Source: Candidatus Accumulibacter iunctus
Lineage (GTDB): Bacteria; Pseudomonadota; Gammaproteobacteria; Burkholderiales; Rhodocyclaceae
Direction of reading: 5' to 3'
Length of the DNA: 5,480 nucleotides
Assembly (NCBI GenBank): GCA_002345025.1
Contig: DDUX01000018.1
Location: 1-5,480, forward strand
Made by a program: the position numbers and the translations under genes. The notes below the pieces were generated by a model. It searched no databases. It worked only from the letters and a program-made list of their open reading frames with translations, and had not been told where the DNA came from. Shown here piece by piece: positions 1-5,480 of this stretch (positions are counted from its first letter, which is position 1; every line of letters starts with the position of its first letter).

Positions 1-675
1 GAGTGGACCAGGGCGATGGCCGAAGCCGGTTTCAACGGCTTCATCTGTGTCGCCGGCGATGTTTCCGACTACGATTCATGCGTTGCTCTGGTCGCCGAGG
101 CTGAAGCCAAAGCCGGGCCGATCGACATCCTGGTGAACAACGCCGGCGTCCTCGAGCACGGCGCCTTCGTGCGCATGGACGCAGGGCGGCAGCAGCAGCT
201 CATCGATCTCAACGTTTCGGGACTGACGGCGATGCTGGCGCAGTTCGTGCCGGCGATGGTCGAACGCGGGCGTGGTCGGGTGCTCAACGTCGCCTCGATC
301 GCCGCCTTCCAGCCGGTTCCCTCGCTCGCCACCTACGCCGCGAGCAAGGCCTACGTACTGTCGCTGAGCGAGTCGCTGGCGGAGGAACTGCGCGACAGCG
401 GCGTCACCGTGACGGCGCTGTGCCCGGGGATCACCGCAACGCCGATGTTGCGTGGCGCCGTCACGGCGAGCGCAGCGCTCGCGCGGCTGCCGGATTTCCT
501 CGTCGCCGACGTCGACGCGGTCGCTGCCGAGGGGTACGCGGCGTGCATGCAGGGCGAGGTGATCCGCGTTCCCGGCCTGCTCAATCAGGCGGCGACGATC
601 GCCGGGCGGGCGGTACCGAAGTGGCTCCTGCGGCGGATCGCCGGCGGCATCGGCCGCAGCACCCTGGATGACTGA
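1..675 (+). CDS. Short-chain dehydrogenase/reductase (SDR), 5'-partial
   Basis: This is a NAD(P)-dependent oxidoreductase of the classical SDR family, probably cytosolic; the substrate cannot be told. The frame is open from base 1, so the true start lies upstream. The first ATG, at 16, is unlikely to be the start because the Rossmann glycine motif (TGxxxGIG) is absent, which suggests about 40 residues are missing. Counting codons from base 1, the NNAG motif is at residues 46-49 (136-147), the structural/catalytic Asn at 71, Ser at 99, and the YxxxK pair Tyr112/Lys116, with the usual 13-residue Ser-Tyr spacing. A PG motif follows at 142-143. The part after NNAG resembles DltE/YdfG-type SDRs (CPGITATP, then a GY...G...PG..N tail). 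The part before it (EWTRAMAEAGF, DYDSC) looks more like acetoacetyl-CoA reductase PhaB. The stop at 673-675 overlaps the next gene. The family call is firm and the function is open. Confidence 0.9.
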   Translation, partial: EWTRAMAEAGFNGFICVAGDVSDYDSCVALVAEAEAKAGPIDILVNNAGVLEHGAFVRMDAGRQQQLIDLNVSGLTAMLAQFVPAMVERGRGRVLNVASIAAFQPVPSLATYAASKAYVLSLSESLAEELRDSGVTVTALCPGITATPMLRGAVTASAALARLPDFLVADVDAVAAEGYAACMQGEVIRVPGLLNQAATIAGRAVPKWLLRRIAGGIGRSTLDD

Positions 676-2539
676 GAGCGCTGGCGGGCGCCGCGGTGCT
701 CTTGTCGCGGCTGCGCGCCGCTCACTGCGGGTGGGTCTCGCATGGCCCGTGCTGCTGGCGCTGCTTGGCGGCTGCGCCGGCTTCGTGCCGCAGCCTGGTC
801 CCGATCCGGAGCCGCCGACGGCCCGCCATGCGCCGCTGACCCTGCCGTTCATCGCCGTCGGCGACACGCAGGAGCACCACGCCAGCGGCTTCCCGGTGCA
901 CGACAACGATGGCGCCGTCGATGCCTACGTCGAGGTGGCGCAACGGCCACCCGAGCAGCTCCTGTTCGGCCGTCGCCTGCTCGAATGGGCGTTGCGCAGC
1001 AATCCCGACATGCCGTTCCTGCATCTCGGCGATGTCATGGATCTGTCCTGCCGCAGCGAGGCCGAGCGGATGGCGCGGATCTTTCGCACCGCGCCTGCCG
1101 AGGGCGCGATCCTTCCCGGCAACCATGACGGGCTGATGTTCGGCATCTATGCCTACAGCCTGCTGCAGGCGATGCTCGATGCCGGCGCCCGCAAATGGAA
1201 CCATGCCTGCCGGCGCGGCGCAGCAGCCGATGACGATCGTCACAGGACCGACAACGAGGCGTTCTCCAAGCGCGACTTCATCAGCCTCTATCTCGCCGAG
1301 CAGAGCCAGCGCATTCCGGCGCAGGCGGGGCTTGCTCCGCCGCCTGCGCAGGGCAGGCAGACGCTGAGCTGGCGCAATCCCGACGAGCGCGCCTTTGTGT
1401 CGGCGATCGAGGCACAGGTGCTCGACGGCTTCGACTACGCCGATTCCTTCGTCGCGCAGCGGCTGCGCCTGCCGCGCGCACCCGCTGCGACGCGCGACAC
1501 GATCATCATCGGCCTGGATACGAACCAGGCGGGCCGCCTGGTGAGCACCTGGGACACGATCATGGGACGTAGCCCGGGCAGCATGGGGCACATCAATCCC
1601 GACCAGATCCGGGCGGTGACGCAGTGGGTGGAAGAGGCCGTCGCCCACGGCGACATCGTCATCTTCGCCGGTCACCACAACTGGCGTTCGCTGGGGCTGC
1701 CGTCACGCCTTCTCCTGCGCGTCCTGATGCAAAGGCTCGAGCATCCCCTGGTCTACCTTTCGGCACACACGCACCGCGGTTTCTGGGCGCTGCATCGCGC
1801 GCTCGACCGGCGTCCGCTGCTCGAGCTCAACGTCAGTTCGCTCTCGGACTGGCCGATCGCCTACCGGCGCATCAGTTTTGCCTACGACGAGGAGGCGAGG
1901 AGCCTGCTGGTGCGCGGCGAACTGATGCCGCGCGGCGACGTGCCAATCCGCAGCGATGCCGACCTCCTGGAGGCATGGGAGAAGGAGGCCTGCGCCGTCG
2001 CCGCGGTGCCGCTCGACCGCATGCGCGCCGAGGATGCGGCACTGGTGCAACTGCAGCGCGCCTCGCGCGGCAGCCTGCTCGAATGGCTGGTCGAGTTCTT
2101 CGCACCGGTCTGCGAGGCCTGCGAGGAGCCGCTGTACCGACATGCCCAGGCCTATCAGGACGAACTGCTGCAGACCATTCTGCAACTGGATGCCGACCTC
2201 GGCCGCGAGGCGCATCAGCTGCATGCGCTGACGCTGCCGACCTGGTGCCGGCGGCAGGATTTCACGATCTGTGTGCAGGCTTTGCTCAACGAGCGCGCCG
2301 AGACCTTCGCCGGACAGGTCGAACTGTTCCGTCGCAAGGCTGCGCTGGTCGCGCTCTTCAACGACCACCTGGACGATCTGGATTCGCAGCGGGCACGTGC
2401 CTACATGAGCTGCCGCGCCGTGCTGGCGGCGCGGGCAGACTTCGAAGCGACGCCCGCGGATCGCAACAACGATCGCGGCGAGGACAAGCGCCGGGCAGAG
2501 CAGTTCTTCCGTACCGAAGCCAGCGTCGGCATGGAGTGA
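668..2539 (+). CDS. Calcineurin-like metallophosphoesterase, predicted lipoprotein
   Basis: A predicted 623-residue metal-dependent phosphoesterase; its substrate is unknown. The N-terminus is arginine-rich (R8, R9, R17, R18, R21), followed by a hydrophobic stretch at about 22-34 and a lipobox LGGC with Cys36. A proline-rich linker (residues 41-50) follows, so the protein is probably anchored to a membrane and faces the periplasm. Metallophosphoesterase motifs appear in order: GDTQ at 65-68 (in place of the usual DxH), GDVMD at 121-125, GNHD at 151-154, GHH at 335-337 and HTH at 367-369 (SAHTH instead of GHTH). About 200 residues after the last motif are of unknown fold, probably helical, with a CxxC at Cys482/Cys485 and further cysteines. 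The ATG at 668 overlaps the SDR gene by 8 bases. It was chosen because later starts such as GTG 731 would remove the positive n-region. No strong Shine-Dalgarno sequence is visible, so translation may be coupled to the SDR gene. Confidence 0.87.
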   Translation: MTESAGGRRGALVAAARRSLRVGLAWPVLLALLGGCAGFVPQPGPDPEPPTARHAPLTLPFIAVGDTQEHHASGFPVHDNDGAVDAYVEVAQRPPEQLLFGRRLLEWALRSNPDMPFLHLGDVMDLSCRSEAERMARIFRTAPAEGAILPGNHDGLMFGIYAYSLLQAMLDAGARKWNHACRRGAAADDDRHRTDNEAFSKRDFISLYLAEQSQRIPAQAGLAPPPAQGRQTLSWRNPDERAFVSAIEAQVLDGFDYADSFVAQRLRLPRAPAATRDTIIIGLDTNQAGRLVSTWDTIMGRSPGSMGHINPDQIRAVTQWVEEAVAHGDIVIFAGHHNWRSLGLPSRLLLRVLMQRLEHPLVYLSAHTHRGFWALHRALDRRPLLELNVSSLSDWPIAYRRISFAYDEEARSLLVRGELMPRGDVPIRSDADLLEAWEKEACAVAAVPLDRMRAEDAALVQLQRASRGSLLEWLVEFFAPVCEACEEPLYRHAQAYQDELLQTILQLDADLGREAHQLHALTLPTWCRRQDFTICVQALLNERAETFAGQVELFRRKAALVALFNDHLDDLDSQRARAYMSCRAVLAARADFEATPADRNNDRGEDKRRAEQFFRTEASVGME

Positions 2540-2562
2540 GGCGCGGTGCGGGAGAGGAACTC

Positions 2563-2751
2563 TCAGCCGCCGCCCCGCCGCCAGGTATGCCAGCGCTCGT
2601 CCCAGCGCAGCAGCTCTGCCGGCGCATGCGCCTTCTTCCAGACGCCGGCGACGTACTTGTTCGCCTCGGCGAGCGTCGCGTGGATGTGGATCAGTTTGGC
2701 TGGCTTGAGTTCGACTTTGTGCTTCGGCAGGTCGCCATGGATGGTTGTCAT
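2563..2751 (-). CDS. Small hypothetical protein downstream of the nuclease gene
   Basis: A 62-codon ORF that I do not recognise. It starts at ATG 2751, 12 bases after the nuclease stop (2766-2764), and is in the same frame as that stop. It is lysine- and histidine-rich in the first half (HGDLPKHKVELKPAK) and tryptophan-rich near the end (WKK, RWDERWHTW), and ends in three glycines. No membrane segment, signal peptide or known motif is seen. Third codon positions are mostly G or C, as in neighbouring genes, which mildly supports coding. No good ribosome binding site precedes the ATG, so it may depend on coupling to the nuclease gene. It could instead be a leftover 3' extension of the nuclease frame, or a chance ORF. 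It ends 23 bases from the convergent phosphoesterase gene. Confidence 0.45.
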   Translation of the reverse strand: MTTIHGDLPKHKVELKPAKLIHIHATLAEANKYVAGVWKKAHAPAELLRWDERWHTWRRGGG

Positions 2752-2763
2752 CGCCAGGTCGCT

Positions 2764-3856
2764 TCAGTTTTTGTTGTGCGCCGGAAAGTGCGTCTTCAAT
2801 CTCTCCACCGTCGACCGCCACTTCGGCGTCGTCGGCTTGCAGACGGTGTTCTGGTTGCCGAACATGCCGATCTCCTGAATGGCCTGGCTGGCCGGGATGG
2901 TTTGCAGCCAGTGGACGGGGACAAAGTATTCCGATTTCTCTTCGTCGTCGGCGAACTGCTGGTGGTAGTGGCCGTTGCGCGGAACCTCGCTGAAGCGGGC
3001 CTCGCCCTCGGGGGTGTTCACCATGAAGTCGCGGTCACGCTGCGCGCGGCCGGTCACACGCCCCACGCCGACGAAGCCGGAGCCGGGAATCTTGACCCAG
3101 ACGCGGTCGCCGGGATCGAGCAGCTGCAGCGTCCTGCTGTACCAAGCGTCACCGCCGCCACAGATGAAGCCGCATTTCACGGCATCGTCCCACGCGCGTT
3201 CCCCGGAGTAGGTGCCGAAGGAATGGTAAAACTCCCCGTTCCAGGGCTCGTTCGGGCCATCCTGCATGATCGCGGCACTGACCTGGGTCTTGACCGGGTC
3301 GAGCAGCCAGGTGCGGCTGATCAGTTGTTCATTGCCGTTGGCGAAGACCTGGAAGCAGAGGAGGTTGATCGGGATGTCGCGCTCGCTGAGGTAAGCGACG
3401 ATGCGCTCGGTGCTGGCGTCGAGCGAGGACGCGACGATGATGATCTGGTGGCTCTCGTTGAGCGAGTCCTCGTCGAGCGCCAGGCCGAAGCGTTGCTGGA
3501 AGTCCTCGCCGAGATTCCGGCTGGGGGCGAAGCGGCCGTAGATGGCGGCGATGTCCTCGGCGCGGAGTTTCTCGACCGAGCTGACGTAGTCCAGCGATTG
3601 GGCGACGACGTCGCGCGGCGTCTTGTCGCGCTTGAGTTCGATCAGGCACCAGCGCGCCGTCGGGGGCGATGGCGAGCAGGTCGATGCGCCCGCCGAAGCC
3701 GGTGTCTTCCTGGCGGCCGATCAGCATCCATTCGTCGGAGAGGAGCTTGGGGGCGGCGACGATCATGTCTTCCAGCTTCCTTTCGTTCGCCAGCTGCGCT
3801 TCGGGCAGGGGCTGCGGGGTCGCGGAGACCTTCCAGAGACCGGGACGGATGGGCAT
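2764..3856 (-). pseudogene. DUF91/NucS-like PD-(D/E)XK nuclease with C-terminal PUA/EVE-like domain, frameshifted
   Basis: As it stands the gene is in two frames: 3856 to about 3647, then about 3645 to 2764. Reading past one surplus base gives a continuous 363-residue protein. Restored residues 20-95 carry a DUF91/NucS-type nuclease core: Glu29, the GGRIDLLAI motif with Asp59, the IELK motif with Glu73 and Lys75, and QxxxY at Gln86/Tyr90. This is the normal order and spacing for the PD-(D/E)XK fold. Residues 91-196 contain ESHQIIIVA and a TWLLDP element. Residues 197-330 (starting MQDGPNEPWNGEF; WYSRTL, PGDRVWVKI, GFVGVGRV at about 238-268) resemble a PUA/EVE-type fold, a class known to bind modified bases; this is my inference. 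The start ATG at 3856 has a GGAG ribosome binding site and lies 13 bases after hsdS, so the two are probably co-transcribed. Without correction the first frame runs out-of-frame to a stop at 3329, with an Arg/Pro-rich tail typical of a wrong frame, and the ExK motif is lost. Confidence 0.82.
3645..3646 (-). other. Apparent one-base insertion (frameshift site)
   Basis: On the minus strand the codons GCG CTG GTG are followed by CCTGATCGAACTCAAG. Reading CCT GAT CGA leaves the family pattern, whereas dropping one C gives CTG ATC GAA CTC AAG (LIELK), the expected ExK strand of the nuclease fold. The surplus base is one of the two G's at 3645-3646 on the plus strand. There is no long homopolymer or stop codon here of the kind used in phase variation or programmed +1 frameshifting. 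A sequencing or assembly error, or a recent mutation, is the simplest reading. Confidence 0.85.
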
Positions 3857-3869
3857 GGCGGCTCCGGGT
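3857..3869 (-). promoter_or_regulatory. Ribosome binding site for the nuclease gene
   Basis: The 13-base gap between the hsdS stop and the nuclease ATG reads ACCCGGAGCCGCC on the minus strand. GGAG (3865-3862) sits five bases before the ATG, a good Shine-Dalgarno position. It fixes the start at 3856 and shows no room for a separate promoter, so the gene is most likely transcribed from upstream of hsdS. Confidence 0.75.
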
Positions 3870-5480
3870 TCAGGCGGCGTTGAGCGCGGATTCGATAAGG
3901 GTCGTGGCGAGGCGTTCCTGTTGCGTGCGGGCCTCCGCGAGGTCGGCCTTGAGGCGGTCGCAGAGGGCCATCAATTCGTCGACCTTGGCGACGATGCGGT
4001 GTTGTTCTGCTGCGGGTGGGACTGGAACTTTCATATTGCGCAGAATTGTTCCGTTAACATTTGCTTGGCCGCATTGTTGTTTGAGGTGTGGGGAGATTTC
4101 TGTCTCTCTGAACAGTGGGGCATTCATGGCCATATTTAAGAAGTAAGCCGAGATCAGATAATTGGCGCAGCGAATTCGAATCAAATACGATGCAAAAGAG
4201 TACTGGAGTCGAGGGCCGCGAAAGATGCCTGTTTTTCCAACCAATTCGGCACTATTGGTTCGGTTGTAGAGCAAGTCGTCTGGTTTCAACAGTAAGAACG
4301 GCAGCCCCTCTGTGGTTGACGGTACCTTTTTCTGGTTGCCGAGCATTACTTCGCCTGCTTGAATGTCTCCCATCTTGAGAACCGGTACACCCTCAGTCGC
4401 TTCAAATGTTTTTTCTGAAAGTCCGTAGTCGGTCTGCAATACGTAGTTGCCAATGCGTTCCCAGATCCATCCATTTGGAAGAGGGAACGGCTCCTCATTG
4501 TGTCCCACCGGCGGCAGCGTCTTGGATCTCTTGACCATTCCTTCCGACTCCAGCCGCGCCCGTTCCTTCGCAATCCGCTTGAGCAGTTCGCTTGCCGGTT
4601 CGTCGTTGGGGTCTTGGGGCACCAGCTTGCCCATGACGGCGAGTTGGAGGATGGTTTGCTTGAGGGCGTCGAGGCTGGATTCGGTGGTGAACAGGGTGTC
4701 GAAGTGCTCGGCGAGGCGCTGCCAGTTGGCGGCGAGTTCGGCGGCGTCGGCGCTTTGGGTAAGCGTGCCGAGCAGGGTTTCGACGAGCCTGGCATGCGCC
4801 ACCCCGGCGTCCGCCTGCTCCGCTTCCAGCCGGTCGCAGAGCGCCATCAGTTCATCGACTTTGGCGACGATGCGGTGTTGTTCGGCTTCAGGAGGCAACG
4901 CTGTCACCGTTGCAATAATCTTCTCTCGCGAAATATTTGGCTGTGCGCCGCCAGCGCCCTGACCAATAAAGTTCGGCTTGAGCCCTTTCAGAAGCGTCAA
5001 TAGGTATCGATTGAATACACCAGTGTTTGGCGTGCAAGCGCAAACCGCCTGATTCGTTGTCGCTGCTTTGGCGAGAATTGCCGTCTTGCCAATAGTTGCG
5101 CCATACATGGCAATCAGTACATCACCTGCTCGGTTCTGGCGCAGCGAGCATTCTTTCAGCGCCAACTCGGTAACATGCTCTTCGGCGTCTGAAATGAAGT
5201 CTGCGGTGAGTTCGCCAGACTTGAACCAAGGAATTGTGCCCCCGTAGTAACGAAAATTGCTGCGCAGTGGTGTTGCTCCAGCGCCCCAGTCGCCAATTTG
5301 TCCCAAGCGAACCCACGCCCAACCGTTTGGCAACGCAAACGGCTGCTCGTCCTCGCCTACAAGTGGCGTTGCCTTGGATTTCCGGCCAGCACCTTCAGCC
5401 TCCAGTCGTGTCCGTTCCTTGGCAATCCGCTTGAGCAATTCGCTCGCTGGTTCGTCATTCGGGTCCTGCGGCACCAGCTT
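3870..5480 (-). CDS. hsdS: Type I restriction-modification specificity subunit HsdS, 5'-partial
   Basis: HsdS chooses the bipartite DNA target of a type I restriction-modification complex, binding two HsdM subunits for methylation and HsdR for cleavage. The frame is open to the window edge; the GTG at 5474 is internal (Lys-Leu-Val-Pro continues upstream), and relatives suggest roughly 50 residues are missing. Counting from that GTG, the layout is: conserved arm 1-28; first target-recognition domain about 45-195 (from LPNGWAWVRL to ALPPEAEQ); central conserved helices about 196-312 (QHRIVAKVDELMALCDRL, then LKQTILQLAVMGKLVPQDP); second target-recognition domain about 332-488 (LPNGWIWERI, YNRTNSAELVGKTG, QANVNGT); C-terminal helices 489-534, repeating QHRIVAKVDELMALCDRL. 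The two domains differ in sequence, so the target should have two unlike halves. No frameshift or internal stop is seen. hsdM is expected upstream, beyond 5480; hsdR is not in the window. Confidence 0.95.
   Translation of the reverse strand, partial: KLVPQDPNDEPASELLKRIAKERTRLEAEGAGRKSKATPLVGEDEQPFALPNGWAWVRLGQIGDWGAGATPLRSNFRYYGGTIPWFKSGELTADFISDAEEHVTELALKECSLRQNRAGDVLIAMYGATIGKTAILAKAATTNQAVCACTPNTGVFNRYLLTLLKGLKPNFIGQGAGGAQPNISREKIIATVTALPPEAEQHRIVAKVDELMALCDRLEAEQADAGVAHARLVETLLGTLTQSADAAELAANWQRLAEHFDTLFTTESSLDALKQTILQLAVMGKLVPQDPNDEPASELLKRIAKERARLESEGMVKRSKTLPPVGHNEEPFPLPNGWIWERIGNYVLQTDYGLSEKTFEATEGVPVLKMGDIQAGEVMLGNQKKVPSTTEGLPFLLLKPDDLLYNRTNSAELVGKTGIFRGPRLQYSFASYLIRIRCANYLISAYFLNMAMNAPLFRETEISPHLKQQCGQANVNGTILRNMKVPVPPAAEQHRIVAKVDELMALCDRLKADLAEARTQQERLATTLIESALNAA
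3951..4004 (-). repeat. Direct repeat A, copy 2 (HsdS distal conserved helix)
   Basis: Encodes QHRIVAKVDELMALCDRL in the C-terminal conserved arm of HsdS. It matches 4827-4880 at about 48 of 54 bases by eye, 876 bases apart. It belongs to the internal duplication of the HsdS scaffold that gives the protein its pseudo-two-fold symmetry. Confidence 0.9.
4539..4628 (-). repeat. Direct repeat B, copy 2 (arm before second recognition domain)
   Basis: Encodes the KLVPQDPNDEPASELL... arm leading into the second target-recognition domain. It matches 5391-5480 with about 14 differences in 90 bases by eye, 852 bases apart, and most differences are silent. Confidence 0.88.
4827..4880 (-). repeat. Direct repeat A, copy 1 (HsdS central conserved helix)
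   Basis: Encodes the same 18-residue helix segment as 3951-4004, here just after the first target-recognition domain. The near-identical DNA could serve as a site for recombination that exchanges or deletes a recognition domain. Confidence 0.9.
5391..5480 (-). repeat. Direct repeat B, copy 1 (arm before first recognition domain)
   Basis: Encodes the matching arm ahead of the first target-recognition domain and runs to the window edge, so the repeat probably extends further. Its presence shows that the HsdS N-terminus carries the same scaffold element as the centre of the protein. Confidence 0.85.

Noticed and set aside
76..906. 276-codon minus-strand open frame opposite the SDR gene.
   Set aside because: Antisense to a gene with clear SDR catalytic motifs; low-complexity Arg/Gly/Pro composition and no motif of its own.
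722..1678. 318-codon minus-strand open frame opposite the phosphoesterase gene.
   Set aside because: Its length is explained by the codon bias of the opposite strand; it lies across all metallophosphoesterase motifs and shows no family pattern.
2552..2564. Small perfect inverted repeat GAGAG-GAA-CTCTC between the convergent genes, a possible terminator.
   Set aside because: The stem is only five base pairs and no T-run follows on either strand, so an intrinsic terminator cannot be supported.
1703..2821. 372-codon minus-strand open frame covering the phosphoesterase 3' end and the small downstream ORF.
   Set aside because: Overlaps the phosphoesterase end, the nuclease 3' end and the small ORF in a different frame; composition is shadow-like.
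3329..3640. C-terminal 100-odd residues of the uncorrected first nuclease frame as a real Arg/Pro-rich domain.
   Set aside because: The other frame over the same bases encodes ordered, family-like sequence (LIELKRD, QSLDY, ESHQIIIVA), so the Arg/Pro-rich stretch is out-of-frame translation.
1624..4146. 840-codon open frame on the plus strand running through the phosphoesterase end and across the nuclease gene.
   Set aside because: It is antisense to the conserved nuclease and hsdS genes and out of frame with the phosphoesterase motifs. It is Arg/Ala/Pro-rich with no recognisable domain, typical of a GC-rich shadow frame.
4447..5003. Two overlapping plus-strand open frames (about 170 codons each) opposite the centre of hsdS.
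   Set aside because: They are complements of the strongly conserved HsdS arm and recognition-domain sequence and match no pattern I recognise.
5472..5474. GTG as the start codon of hsdS.
   Set aside because: The frame stays open to base 5480, and the matching internal repeat shows that this Val is the middle of a conserved Lys-Leu-Val-Pro arm, so it is internal.

Overview
The window is GC-rich, dense bacterial DNA with two gene blocks that converge near position 2550. Codons favour G or C at the third position. The gene content (a short-chain dehydrogenase, a lipoprotein phosphoesterase and a type I restriction specificity gene) fits a Gram-negative proteobacterium. A PhaB-like stretch in the dehydrogenase hints at a betaproteobacterium, possibly Rhodocyclales-like, but that placement is only an inference.

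Left block, plus strand (1-2539). A short-chain dehydrogenase/reductase missing its N-terminus (1-675) overlaps by 8 bases a long calcineurin-like metallophosphoesterase with a lipoprotein signal (668-2539). The overlap suggests one transcript. No shared pathway can be read from the sequence.

Right block, minus strand (5480 down to 2563). It opens with a type I restriction-modification specificity subunit, HsdS, cut by the window end (5480-3870). HsdS contains two variable target-recognition domains, lower in GC, between GC-rich conserved repeats. Thirteen bases later, behind a clear ribosome binding site, comes a gene (3856-2764) for a DUF91/NucS-like PD-(D/E)XK nuclease with a C-terminal domain that looks like a PUA/EVE-type reader. 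A single extra base at 3645/3646 breaks its reading frame between the catalytic Asp and the ExK motif. Removing it restores one 363-codon protein. A 62-codon ORF (2751-2563) follows in the same frame, just after the nuclease stop.

The right block looks like the distal end of a type I restriction-modification or defence locus. hsdM and hsdR are not in the window; at least hsdM is expected beyond 5480. The most interesting points are the HsdS-linked nuclease with a possible modified-base reader, and whether its frameshift is a real inactivation or a sequencing or assembly error. No tRNA, rRNA, CRISPR array, insertion sequence, confident promoter or confident terminator was found. No stretch above 300 bases lacks a gene.
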